Source: Powellomyces hirtus (lineage: Eukaryota > Chytridiomycota > Chytridiomycetes > Spizellomycetales > Powellomycetaceae). Taken from it: DNA of 64,000 nucleotides. Of this stretch, positions 47,167 to 58,753 are shown piece by piece (the stretch's first letter is position 1; every line of letters begins with the position of its first letter). The position numbers were made by a program, and so were the translations under genes. The notes under the pieces are model-generated. The model searched no databases, was not told the origin of the DNA, and saw only the letters and a list, made by a program, of their open reading frames with translations. The stretch lies in contig JAHLKG010000005.1 of the NCBI GenBank assembly GCA_025526995.1, positions 1,426,001 through 1,490,000 on the forward strand. The letters are read 5' to 3'.

Positions 47167-48915
47167 CTATCTACGGCGGCCCGACTTGGGCTTGCGCACC
47201 TTGCGTCTAGCGGCAAACGTCTTGACATTCTTCAAATTCAACTCCCGCACTTTGTTGATCACGTTTGAATCGTGAAAGTAGTCTACCCGAACGCGGTACA
47301 GGTAGTGCAGCCGGCTGGCACAAAAGTCGGTGATGCGGTTCAGCGAATCGTGGTTGACGGAGCGGGAGAGGTCGGCGTTGCAGACGCGCTGCGGAAACTT
47401 GAGTTTGCGAAGGTCGGCTTCGAGTTGCGGGAGGACCAAGGCAATGCTTCAAAAAAAAAAACAAAACAAAAAAACAAAAATATGACGTTTGAATGAGACA
47501 TGACAAGGCGGTGCTTCGAATCCCCAGATTGACAACCCCCCCGATTTGAGCGCGGACGTACGTGGCGTCAACGACTTGGAGCTTGGTCAGTTTTTGCGGG
47601 TCGCGTAGGCACCAGTTCTGCATGTACGACTCCTCGAGCCGTTCTGCCCGGTCGTCATCGGCGAGCACGGGGAAATACGGATCTTCAACCAAGTCATCGT
47701 ATGACTACACCCACCGAAAGAGCGAATGGGAAAGGGGTATTAGAACAGCCGGGTTCAAAAACGCCCCCACTGTTGAGACAAGACGCGACATACCTGCACC
47801 CACGCGGGCTTGGGACCCGCTTGATACATGTTTCGCGCCATCATCACGACCACGCGCTTGTCCTGCTTGACCAGCTCACCCAGCGTCGGCCAGGGTGCGT
47901 CGCCGCCGGCGCTGCTGCTGCGTTCCACCAGCCAGTTTCCGAGAATGTCCTGCAGAGCCTTCTGGATGAATACCGCCATGGTGCCGCTGTCCCCGTCGTG
48001 GTCCCCGAACGTGAGCGTGAGCACCTCGTGCGGGTGGGCGCTGAGAAAAGTCGCGATGGATTGCAGTGTGCTCCGGATCGGAACGCCGAGCGCTCGCGTT
48101 GTTCCCATTCCTGCGTCGACATCGCGTATGGATTAGTACGAGTGCTTTTGCCGACCGCACCCATGCTCTACCCCGCTTCTGAGAAAAGAAACAGGCCCCC
48201 CCCCCCCCCTTTGCCCAAATCGTTTACCGTGGCAATTGACAACCGAACCGTCATCCACCTGGCAGGCATCTATATCAAAGATCCTGATTCCGGCAGCCAA
48301 CTGCAGCAAAAATATCCGGGGTCATAAGCGTGTTTCACTCCCAAAAAAAAAAAAAAAAAAAAAAAAACAAAAAAATGGGGTTTTTTTTTTGCTAACTCCT
48401 TACTTGCTGCTCAATCGCCCGATCCTGGTTATCCCACAGACACGCCTCGACCGCGCGCGGGACCAGCCCGCCGCAGATCTTCTCGAACCCCCAGCACAGG
48501 ATCGGACCCGCTTTACATGATTTGGCGAGCGTGTGGCAATCAAACTGAGGGGGTGTCGCAAGCATGTGGGGTGTGAGGATGTGGAGATCGTGGGAAAAAT
48601 GCGGGGTGGTTTTTTTCATCACGTACTTTGAGACCCACGGCGCCCGAATTGTGCGTCCCGGCATACGTGACTTGATCGTATTTCAGCGCGCACAGTTCGG
48701 GCATGCTGGAATGCGCGTCCGCCATCAGAAGAGAGAGAGAGAGGTGGCCGTAAAATGTGCGTTCAAGGTTAGGATGTGTGAGGCTTTTTGATACGAAATA
48801 GTTTTTCCAATGACGATGAACATTTTTGTTTTTACCCGTTGCAAGCGACCTGCGCGGCATCGACTCTGCTCAGGATCGTCAGCGCGCAGAGGAGTGTTGA
48901 TAGAACCGTGTACAT
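47167..48915 (-). CDS. Secreted PI-PLC X-domain-like phosphodiesterase
   Basis: A multi-exon minus-strand gene of roughly 450 aa. ATG 48915 starts a signal peptide (YTVLSTLLCALTILS, then RVDAAQ) followed by VACNG. Splicing to 48705 gives PELCALKYDQVTYAGTHNSGAVG, given as PELCALKYDQ and YAGTHNSGAVG; its His is the first catalytic residue of the PLC-like TIM barrel. Later exons give GIRIFDIDAC, then NCHGMG with the second catalytic His, STLQSIATFLSAHPHEVLTL, and LGELVKQDKRVVVMM. The C-terminus is basic (RKVRKPKSGRRR) and ends at 47167. The layout matches fungal and bacterial-type calcium-independent PLC-like phosphodiesterases. The substrate may be phosphatidylinositol or a GPI-type lipid but is not fixed by sequence. 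Introns carry long A/T runs (48341-48390). Confidence 0.85.
48196..48208. repeat. Homopolymer C13 inside a PLC-gene intron
   Basis: A pure C run in an intron of the minus-strand PLC-like gene, so G13 on the coding strand. Confidence 0.85.
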
Positions 48916-49013
48916 TTTTTTGCGACTACGATATGGCCGTTTCCTCAATCTGCCCTATCACCTATCACTGTTTCGGTGGCCAACCCGCCCTCCATCACAG
49001 CATGGCCGCCCCC

Positions 49014-49020
49014 TTTTATA
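49014..49020 (-). promoter_or_regulatory. TATA box of the PLC-like gene
   Basis: On the minus strand the sequence reads atataaaaggg, a textbook TATA box, 99-105 bp upstream of the ATG at 48915. Confidence 0.5.
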
Positions 49021-49804
49021 TTTTCATAACGCTACACGGTGCGGGCTCATGAATGGAAAGGAAAGAGAGGAAAAGAAACCCCTCTTTTTGCTGCAGCGGA
49101 CGCAAACAGCGTGCCCTGAGGAAAAGCCGGTCGTGATGTGCGGAAGAAGAAGAACGAAAAACACAAAGCGGAAGCGGGGGCTCTGCAGATGTTTTTCTGT
49201 CTTGTACAGTATTATTCCTTTTCGTCGCAAACATAGACCATGATGGGTTGCTCGTGGGGGAATACAATACCTTGGTGGTCAGTGCGAGAGACTCCACGAC
49301 ACGATATATGTAACTTGACTGGGTAGAACACAGAGTGAGATACTACAGTAATACTGTACGTGGGGACACGTTTCTTGATCTAGGGCTTTTCTCACATCCT
49401 ACAGTATCGATACACCTCCCGCACCGCCATGCCTGTGTACAGTACAAACCCGTGTCCGGAAACGGTGGTCGGTCAACACCACCGAGGTGTATGAAAACGT
49501 GGAACGAAAAAATCATGGGGCGTCGGTTCGACACGGACCTTGGGACGATTGTATGGATAGTCAGAGTACGGTGCGATACCGGTCAATGCTCGATTGGGAA
49601 CTCAATGCCGTACGAAGTGAAGCGTTTGCATTAACGGGGAAGACACACACGTGTCACCAATGTGGGGAAGAAGACAAAACAGGAGGCCAAGGAGCAATTG
49701 GTTTGGAGCAAAACAACATTCGCGGAACGTAAGCACTGGGCGAGGCTTTGGAAGAAACGTAAAACAATTACATGAAAAAGTCGGTACAAAGAGGGAAATG
49801 GAGC

Positions 49805-49822
49805 GGGGGGGGGGGGGGGGGG
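49805..49822. repeat. Homopolymer G18
   Basis: A pure G run about 170 bp past the CHS7 stop codon. Confidence 0.95.
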
Positions 49823-49990
49823 TTGTTCTATGGTTCTCAAAAGGGAAAAAATCCATATCCACCTAGTCCCAAAGCTATATTATAAGGACTTATCCTCAGC
49901 CAGGAGCGACGCAGCGGCAGGGGGGAGAGGGAAAGCAGAGCGCTAAATGAGCAGCTCCATGGCAGGGCGTGCGTGAACTCTCGACTGAAT

Positions 49991-51330
49991 CTAATATCGG
50001 TCGTACATGCGGTTTCCGTCGTCACGACCCATGGCCGCCAAGCCGTCGTCGCTCAAAAGTGGGTCTTTGATTTCCCACACGTTCGATTTACCACCGACCG
50101 AGAACTCGAGGTCTTCTTTGGTGATCGAGTCCCAGTACTTGTACACCATCATGACGGCGAGCAGGGAGCAGATTGTGCCAAAGAACATGCCGTCCACGTA
50201 GTGTTTGGCCATGTCACAGATTTTTTGGGAGAGAACAAACTCGAAAATGCGGCCCACAACAAAGAAAGCGAAACCAAACAAAATGTCGCCTGGGAGTGAT
50301 AGACGGCGTTTTTAGCTGATATGCGGAGGCGCAAAATGCGAGAGCTCTTTTTTTCTGATTGCTTACCGAGAGGCCAGCGGTCATCGAGAGTGTTGACGAC
50401 AAGCACAATTTGCAGGAGCACGTAAATGAGGATGAAAGCGGCTCCAAAGACAAAGTAGATCAAGAACAGGGGAGTGGGCGAGATGTTGCTGAAACCTGCC
50501 ATGTTCCTAAAGGTGGCGATGCTGATGAAGAAGCTGATTCCCCAGATGACCAGAGAGCTGATTCGGATGGACTACAACATAAAAAGTGTTACTCTTTCGA
50601 TGTGCTATCATTGCTAATACCCACGTGACGGCTTTACCCAGAGAGAAAGCGGAGTGCCATCTTCAGCCCATTGAAATCCCACAAATCCGTTGAGAAGAAG
50701 ACACCAGAGTGTTGTGATGATCATGGAGATATGAGCGGCCGCAAAGTACTGGTAGAGCGACGATTGGGATGAGCAAGTGAATCCTTCATCACCCACGCAT
50801 CCAGTTTCAACTTACTGGATACGACGAATGGGCGGTCTGAACGATGCCAGATATGACAAGGAACTCGAGAACAATGGTGACAAAGTACATGTAGAAGAAC
50901 ATGACAATCTCCTTTCGTCCTATGACCATCGAGGAGTCAGTGACTTTGTATCCCGATATCCGTTGTGCTCCTCCATCTCTTTCGGATGCTTACCGACGGC
51001 AGTGTACTTTGTTTTGATGTGATAGATCATGATTCCAGTCATGAACAGCGCAATCAGATGTATGACAAGGGTCGCTATGTGCATTCAGTGGGTTAAAAAG
51101 CTGTCGAATGCGTTTGCGCAGCAGCGCGGTGGTTCGACAGACGAGACTGCCCTCTTTCGCACAAGACCAAGACCACACGCACCTGGTTCAAAGATAAGCA
51201 GGCTGCCCATTTCAATGTTTCGCGAGTAGCATGCAGGCTCGATTCCAGTGTCTGAGCCGACCAGCGGACACAGACTGAGGGCAATCTGGGTACAAAAGTA
51301 GTCGAACTTTCCGAAAGCAAAGTCGGCCAT
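49991..51330 (-). CDS. CHS7: Chitin synthase export chaperone (CHS7 family)
   Basis: Six exons on the minus strand, traced through in-frame GT-AG junctions, give about 315 aa, the usual family length. Conserved blocks in order are [20 protein letters not shown] (opening), [65 protein letters not shown] (given as [18 protein letters not shown]), [29 protein letters not shown] and [18 protein letters not shown]. About seven hydrophobic helices lie between them. Chs7 is an ER membrane protein that helps chitin synthase III (Chs3) fold and leave the ER; without it chitin synthesis falls. Its presence supports a chitin-walled fungus. The start at 51330 matches the conserved [14 protein letters not shown] beginning. 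A GA microsatellite lies about 75-95 bp upstream of the ATG. Confidence 0.95.
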
Positions 51331-52734
51331 TGTGTACGGGTGACGTTGAGGTAGGAGGGCAGAGGTGAGTCAGACAGAAGGGGAGCAGGCCTTCTGGGAA
51401 AGGGAGAGAGAGAGAGAGAGAGAGTGGTCCGTCCGTCCGTGCGTTGGTCAGTGCGTTCAATGGTCGGTTCGTCAGTGTGCCTGTTTGTTTGGTTGTCCAG
51501 AAAGCTGAAGCTATATGACCAGTAGCCCCTAGGTTAGTTTAGTTTAGCTATGGCTATGGAGGGATGGAAGGAAGGAGAGAAAAGAAAGGAGAGAGAGAAA
51601 GAGAGAGAGAGTTGCCGTTCGGAGCGTTTCAGTCGAGTGATAACAATAGTGGAGTGTTGAGTCAGTGGCTGAGTTCATCCTAGATGTGGTATTCTGCTAG
51701 ATGTGGGATACAAGCCTATATGTGGGATGTGGGATGCAAGCCTAGATGTGGGATGGGGACGGTCCATCATTTATTCAATCAGTCAGTCATCACTCACCTC
51801 ACTCGCTGACCTACTCGACTGATAGATAACTCGCTCACTCGACGATGACTGAACTATCGATGAACTGCCTTGGGGAAAGAAGAAGTCGCCTCTCATTGAT
51901 TGTCGAGTGCCTGCCTCCTATATATAGCCGTTGATAACAGATATAGTATACTATCGCTACTACATAGAGAAGCCGCACAAGACGGCGGACAAAAGACGCC
52001 AGTTAATATCTCTCTCGCTCCTCCCATGGACTATTTGTAGTTCCTGATGTGGAAGGGACGCTTGCAAGGCACATGATCAGGTCGGTCACGGGACAGAGAC
52101 CACGTGATGCTGATGACGACGACGATGGTCTTGTCCCCGTCGACGATGCTCCACCCATTATCAGTTCGACTCCCCGGTAATATCATGAGGAGGAGGAGGG
52201 ACTTTCCGTAGATGTGACTGTTTTAGACGCCGTGGTCCACATCAATGCTCTGGTTGGCCTCTCTCGGCTCTTTCTTCCGCTTGCGGCTGTCCAGCACACG
52301 GGCGTACTTTGAACCTGCGTTGCTTCTGCTGCTGAAGATGATATCTACTCCACTATTTTCTTTTCTTCAGTTGTCGGCCTTGGTCGTCACTATATGTTGG
52401 CAGCCAATGACACAACGGTCGTTACGATCCTTGGAACCCTGTATTCTTTGTGAGCAAGCCTACATGGCGCCACCAGTCAGACTGGTGTGCATAATCAAGC
52501 ACCGATAGTTGGATGTACCCAATGTCCCTGTCTCAATGATACTTTGATTAAGACACTAGTTTCAACAGTGGAGCCGTGCGTACGGGAGTGACTGAGTAAC
52601 TGAGTGCTCACTGTCAATACTAGTTGCAGTCAACGGGGAATACGATTGCTCTCTGTCCATTTCGCCATCACCGCGTTCTCAGGCTGCTGAACGACACAGG
52701 CTGCAGGTCAGCTCCGCTCCCCTCCGTGAGCACA
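51331..52734. other. Divergent intergenic region, 1.4 kb
   Basis: It separates CHS7 (-) and MAD1 (+). It contains GA-rich microsatellites (51404-51424 and ~51588-51611), an 18-26-bp minisatellite (51679-51758) and a TATATATA stretch near 51919-51926 that could serve either strand. No gene seen. Confidence 0.6.
51679..51758. repeat. Short minisatellite, ~4 units
   Basis: Units of the form cctagatgtgggatacaag recur four times with small changes (51679, 51697, 51715, 51741). One unit carries an internal duplication of tgtgggatg. Confidence 0.75.
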
Positions 52735-55700
52735 ATGTCAAGACAACGCCCTGCTCAATACCACCCGTACCAGCGCACCTCCCTACGACAATCCACCACA
52801 GATGCGAACCCAGCACCAGTCCCCAGGAATCGCCCGCTCACCGGTGCCGATAGTACCGACCCGCCGCGGTCGGTCTTTGCCGCATCCACCTCCGCATTCT
52901 TCAAACCCGACGCTTCCACTTTGTCCAAACGGCCGACATTCGCAAACTCGATAGGGCCGTCCGATGATATCTATGGAGAATTCAATCATTACATGACCAG
53001 GCGCGAGTTGTTGAGATCGGCCGCTGGGAAGGTGCGTTGTCGGAACATGCACTCTCAAGAACAGACCGCTCTTGTTCACCACTATCAGCAAACGAAACTA
53101 AAAGATAAAAGTCGTCGCCTCCCTCCCTCGTTCTTGTCATCATCTCCAGGACAAACATGGGCAAAGCACAGCTTCTTCCAACGAGTTGCTCAAAAGCACT
53201 GCGAGCTCATCAACAAACGCCTCCCTGGACCTGTACTCTGGTAAACTATTCCTGGTTGGAATAAAGTCGTCCCTGTTGACAACCACGACGACGTGCCCTA
53301 AAAATCGAACCCTCTTTAATAGATCCCGAACTTATCAGGGCGCGGAAAGAGATCCGCGAGCTCAAGAGCGCGCGGCGGAAGCTCACGGATGAGAAGGCGG
53401 CATTTGAACGCAATATTCATGATCTAGAAAAGAGCGGTCATGAGAAGGAGACGAAACTTCAAGAAGCCATGCTTCGCGTTGATGTAAGAATTTACTTTTT
53501 CCGCAAAAGGGCCGAATACGTGTGATGATCAGCCACTCAATCAAGCGACGATGCTCTAGCAATTGGAAGTAGACCGACAGTTTCTTGTGGATCGCAACAA
53601 GGACCTGACGGAACGCCTAGGCGACGCGGAAGAGAACATGATTGATTGGAAAAAGGACGCTGACATGACACAAAATATCCTAAAGCGTCAAATTGCAGAA
53701 TTGCGTGACCAGCTCTCCCTTTCGAAACGCGACTCTGACGCCCAGCTGCGAAAAGCTCAATTGGAGAACGATCGAGTTGAATCTGTTGTCCATCAAATGG
53801 AGCAGCAAGTCGCCGATTTGCAGAATGAGGTAAGGGATTGTGTTGGAGCGCGTATGAGATGCCCTTTCACGAATTGGGAAATCCTAATGACTGTTTTGTG
53901 CTTTTAGCTCACCAAGCAGGCAAATTACATCAAGTCAGGTAGAGAGCAGTTGACTACTGCTGAGCGGCAGTACAGGGAGGCAGAAGCCACGATCCGCAAA
54001 TTGCAAGCCAACGGCTCCGTCACCGAAGAGATGGTCGTTCTGAAACGGCAGCTGACTGGTAAGGAAAGCGTTCGTTATTCCTTGCCCGCATCCGCGAGCA
54101 CCCTTGCCGCTTGCCTTTTCTTCATCTGACAAGCATGCACGTTGTAGAACAAACCGCACACATCCGCTCTCTCGAAACCAAGATGCAGGAACTCGCCCAG
54201 CAAAACCGCTACTTGCGCAACATGCAAGAAAACACTGAAAAGCTCAAAGACGAGAAAGAACATCTCGTCCAGCAGCTCTCCCGCATGAGCCAGATCCAGA
54301 ACCGGGCCGATGCCCTCGTGGTGGAATTAAATGCCCTCAAAGCGGAGAGGCAGCGCTGGACCGAGTTTTTGACCGAACATGACGATATTGGCGTCGACTC
54401 GCCTTATGCTCTCGCCAAGACTCTTGCCCAGCAGCGACTCGAGTTGGCGATTTTGAAAGAAAAATATGGCCAAGAGGAGGCGAATCGGAAAGGAAGAGCT
54501 GCTCATTTGGAGAGATTGGAGAGAGAGGTACTTGGCGGCTCTGTGCGATTGTAGAAAGCGCGCTTGACACCTCGAACTTGCTCATCTGACCTCTTGCCCC
54601 CCCCCCCCCCCCCCCCCCCCCGCCCCCAGCTTGAAGAATCCCAAGCCAAAGTAAGCGAGTCCGAGAAGCAGCGACAAGCCGACCTCCGCACCTACAAGCG
54701 TCTGGAACGCAGCCGCCAGCTCGCCCAAAAGGAAGTCGAGTTTCTCCGTGAGCAGCTTCGCAGCTACGATCTGGAAGAAGAACACAACAGCGTACCTGGT
54801 GCCTACGATACCCAGAAAAGTGAACGCATTCGCAAGCTCGAGGAAATTGTCGACGAGTACCGACTCCATGTCAAGTCACTTGAAGACAAGGTCCAACTGC
54901 AAGAACGGCAACTCCATCAACAGCAGCAACCCACATCGCACCTACAACCATCCACCTCCTCATTATCGTCACTATCATCGTCATCAGCATCCTCACAACA
55001 GTCATCAGCCTCTTCATTACCCCACGCGACACAAGCACTGGTCACCCAACTCCAGACCGAGAACACGCAACTCAAAAAACAGCTTGAACAAGTCGAAATC
55101 GAAGCCCATACCCTCTCCCGGGCTCTCGGCCGCGGGGAGCACGACCCGCGAACAACCCGTGTCCTTGAACTTGCGGATAACCCCGAGCGCGCGGAACTGC
55201 GCATTCGACAAGCGACCCTTGATGCACTCTGCGAGGAAAACAGAAAATTGGTCGAGCAGTGTCGGACGAGCAACGCCAACAACAATAGCAGCAGCAGCAA
55301 CGGGAGCAATGTATTCAGTAGCCCATTGGGGTCGGCAGCAGCGGTTCCGGTGGAAAGTTTGAGGAGCGTGCAGTTGGAATGCAGCCAGCTGAAAGCGCAG
55401 ATGGAGGAGAAGGATAAGCGGGCTGTTCGGCTCAAGGAGGCTTATCAGCTTAAAGCCCAGGAGTACCGTGAAGCCGTCTATTCGCTTTTAGGTAACCTTT
55501 TCCCCCCCTCGCCCCAGGCGTAGCGCTGGCATTTTTTGTTATTGTCACCCCCATGCTCACGGCCCCCCGCTTTTCTCTGCTCCATCATCTTCCCGTAGGC
55601 TACAACCTTGAAATCGAAATGGACGGCCGCGTCCGGCTCACGTCGACCTACGCATCCTCCTCGTCCACCACCTCGTCCACGTCTCCGACCTCACCCACCC

Positions 55701-56026
55701 CGCACTACTCCCACTCTGCCCATTCCACCATCCCTTCCTTTGTCTTTGCCTCGGGCGACGGCGACCGAGGCACCGTGCAGCTCGTGGGCGGCGGCGGCGG
55801 TGGCCACGCGCACGACGACCCACTAGCGATGCGGCTCGAGCATCGAGTCCACCAGGCGATGCAGTACTACTTGGATGAACGCGGCAGCGTGCCGGCGTTC
55901 CTGGCGGGCGTGACGTTGTTGCTGTTTGAGCGTGCACAGCCAACCGACCAGCAGCACCAGCAGCAGCAGAATCAGAATCAGTTGCACGTGGGGCACGAGA
56001 TGCGTGTGCAGATGGAGGAGTCGTGA
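52735..56026 (+). CDS. MAD1: MAD1 spindle assembly checkpoint protein
   Basis: About eight exons encode roughly 880 aa. A disordered N-terminus (MSRQRPAQYHPYQ start at 52735) leads into coiled coil that fills most of the chain, from ~53320 to ~55490. Family-specific landmarks are near the C-terminus: TTRVLELADNP (the Mad1 TRVLHL-NP motif), then RLKEAYQLKAQEYREAVYSLLG (given as KEAYQLKAQEYREAVYSLLG), GYNLEIEMDGRVRLTSTYA and SVPAFLAGVTLLLFE, the RWD-like head that binds kinetochore Bub1. Mad1 recruits Mad2 to unattached kinetochores and to nuclear pores. The head domain carries a Ser/Thr/Pro insertion and a Gly run not seen in animal Mad1. A short poly-Gln and a Ser-rich patch interrupt the coiled coil near 54915-55020. 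The intron before LEESQAKVSE uses a C25 tract as its polypyrimidine tract. Confidence 0.92.
54597..54621. repeat. Homopolymer C25 in a MAD1 intron
   Basis: An uninterrupted C25 run followed by gcccccag directly before the coding exon, so it serves as the polypyrimidine tract of this intron. Confidence 0.9.
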
Positions 56027-56659
56027 GTGGATGGGAATGAGGAGCGGGAGGGCACACCAGCGTGCGTTGGGTTCTAGATATACCCCCCCCCCCCCCCCCC
56101 CGCGGTTCCTCTACATGCCCGCCCCATCGTTGTTGTATCCCCAGTCCCTCACTTTTGCCCTCACGTTTGCCCCTCCCATTTCCATTCCTGTTTTTTTTTT
56201 TTTTTCTTGTATTTCTTTTCTCTGTTTGTGTCGTGTGTCGTGTATCTGCATTCGCCACCCCCTGTGTATCATATAAAATACATACCCGCCGCTCGCTGCG
56301 ATATATGATACAACGTCACACTCAATCCCACCAAAAAAATAAATAAATAGGTAGCAAGTCTTTTTGTGGGTTAGACGGTGGAATGGGTCTGATGGGATGC
56401 ATGGTATACAGACAAAAAGAAATAAAAGGAAATGTACAGTGTTTTACAATAAGAGAGTGTGTGGGTGTGTGTCTGCGTGTGGTGAGGGGGGGCACGGCGG
56501 GAGAGGGAAGAAAAAGAGAGACGCAAAAACGAAACCCGGTCGGAAAAGATCACGGTTTCGCGGCTCCGATGTGTCGGGCCGCACGCGCGCGAGTGCGAGG
56601 TTGTGCCGGGACAGTGGGTCGCGGGGGGTTGCAGTGCAGAGGGTTGCGCGCAAGTCTCA
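56027..56659. other. Convergent intergenic region with C19
   Basis: The 3' regions of MAD1 (+) and DRG1 (-). It contains C19 at 56083-56101, a T run near 56190-56205, and a cluster of A/T-rich sequence at 56270-56350 suited to transcript 3' ends. Confidence 0.6.
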
Positions 56660-58409
56660 CTACTTTTTCTTGACGACCTGCACGACATCTTCGTCTTCCA
56701 GGACGTGGGTGAGCCCGACGCGTTGCGGGTTGTGTTTGGTCGATGTGCCCCATACGAGGGCATACTACAAGCCAACCAAAACGAAAACGAGAAAAGAGAG
56801 AGAAAAACAGTGACCGTCAATACCCGCGCGCGCGCCCTTTTCCACAGCGAGGGGTGTTACGCTTACATTAAACTCGTCGACGAGACTCTTATGCAGCGCT
56901 CTACACACGCCCTCGACGGTCGAGTCTCGTTTCAAGATGAGTCCTCCGTCGAAATCGGGGAACTCGCCGCGTTTCTTGGTATACACGCGCATCAAGGCGA
57001 GGTGATGCCACATCTGGTCAATGAGGGTGGTGAGATTGAGGTCCGATTCGCACGAGACAACGACCGTGTGCGGTTGCCGCGCGAGGCGGTCCATTTCTTC
57101 AATCGAGATGGCGTCAATCTTGTTGTAGCAGTACAGGCACGAGATGTATTTGCGGTTGCCAAGAATCACGTCAATGAATTGGTCTACCGTCGCGTCTTCG
57201 CGGATCAGCACTTCGGCATTATGGATCTGCAGAGAGGCGCGGAGGTTGGGCGTGAGCGGCAGAGTGGGGACGTGGGAGGGTGGGTTGCATTTATGTCTTA
57301 CCTTGTAGTCGTGCAGAATCTTGTGACGAGGTTGTGGAGAGGGGAGGGGATGAGGGAGGAAAAGTGGGTGAGGAACATTGCATTTGTCAAGCGCTTCAGG
57401 GTGAATTGATTCGCAGCGCACAATACCTGGTACACCATCCGCTCATTCAGGTACGACAATTTGCAAGTCGAGTTGAACGAGATACCGCCTCCCTTCTTCA
57501 CTTTGAAATAGATGTTGGGTTTCCTCGTATTCACTCGAATCCCCACCGCCTCCAACTCGGCTTCCAGCAACTCGCGCTGGCGCAACGGTTTCGTCGCGTC
57601 CAGCATCATCAAGATCAAATCGGCCGTCTTGGCCACGGCAATGACCTGCCGACCGCGCCCTTTACCCTGCGACGCCCCCTCGATGATTCCGGGCAGATCG
57701 AGCAGTTGGATTTGGGCACCGTTGTAGTTGATTTTGCCGGGGATGCAGGTCAGGGTGGTGAATTCGTACCCGGCGACTTCGGATTTGGTTTCGGTCGTTT
57801 TGGAGAGGAGGGTGGATTTGCCGACGGAGGGAAATCTGAGAGATGAGTAAAGGTGAGATCAAGATGGTCAGTCCCAAAATCTTCTTGAACCAGTGGCTGG
57901 CAAAGAGAGATAGCGCCAGCTTCATTCAAGCTTCGATCTGTGCGTGGAAGGACAGCCCCGCTTCGTACAACTAACTGCCATCCCGTTCCGATAATTCTTG
58001 CTACACTTCCTAGTGTAATCCGTGAACCTACCCAATCATTGCCACACGCGCGTCTCCGCTTCTAACCACATCAAATCCCACTCCCTTTGGGCCAGCCTTT
58101 CCCACCGGCTCCAGAAGCATCACCCTGTAGCGCGCCAGCTTGGCCTTCAGGAGACCAAGATGATACTCGGTCGCCTTGTTCTTCTGCGTACGAGCAATCT
58201 AGGGAGGAATGCGAAGGAGAGTTTTGTATGAGGGTCTTTGGCGAATTTTGATAGAGTGTAAGTTGGCGGAGGAGTCGGGGTTTGTTTATCTACCTCCTTT
58301 TCGACATCGGCTGTGGTTTAAAAGGAAATAAGAAAAGCTGAGCAGAGAAAAACGACGTATGCCTCAGTGCTCCTGAGCCAGACATACCAATTTTCTCGGT
58401 GATACCCAT
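56660..58409 (-). CDS. DRG1: Developmentally regulated GTP-binding protein (DRG1/RBG1)
   Basis: A multi-exon minus-strand gene of about 365 aa, the normal DRG length. ATG 58409 starts MGITEKIADVEKEIARTQKN, the family's N-terminal helix built across three small exons. G-domain motifs follow: G1 [11 protein letters not shown]2 region EFTTLT, G3 LDLPGI, then [11 protein letters not shown], the DRG-specific insertion KKGGGISF, G4 YNKID and a G5-like VVVSC. The TGS domain holds the end, [17 protein letters not shown], then [18 protein letters not shown] and the C-terminus [11 protein letters not shown]1/Rbg1 is a ribosome-associated GTPase that works with DFRP1/Tma46 in translation elongation and stalled-ribosome relief. 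The gene is convergent with MAD1. Stop at 56660. Confidence 0.95.
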
Positions 58410-58753
58410 TTTTGTTCAAACGTTCAATCTGGATATGTTTTTGTAAAAGAGGGGTATTTTGTGCCAATTGGGCTATAGAGAAGTTGTTTTAAATGATTGC
58501 GGGGATGGCCGAATTTTGACGCTACCAGGTGCTCAATTGACGGCACATTGACAGTGTTCACTTCAGAGTCACGTGGATGCTGTTGGTTGGAAAATGGCTG
58601 GATGTGGCTGGATGTGGCTTTCCAAAGTGTGGCGTGACAGATTCACGTCAGCGTGTCTCCGATCTGATCATTGAGTTTCCCCCCTTGCTTTCTCTCGGCA
58701 GTTCCGTCTCTTGGATTTTATCGGTTGTTTTTTCCGAGTATCAAACCAACGAC
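58410..58753. other. Divergent intergenic region, 0.34 kb
   Basis: A short shared promoter space between DRG1 (-) and the PTPDC1-like gene (+). A repeated ggctggatgtg pair lies at about 58596-58618. No gene seen. Confidence 0.55.

Larger units (their letters stand above)
48916..49990. other. Intergenic, 1.1 kb
   Basis: Upstream of the PLC-like gene and downstream of CHS7, both on the minus strand. It holds a TATA box at 49014-49020 and a G18 run at 49805-49822. No gene seen. Confidence 0.55.

Noticed and set aside
47500..47530. A cttcgaatcccc stretch resembling a tRNA T-arm.
   Set aside because: No matching acceptor or anticodon arms around it; it lies in a PLC-gene intron.
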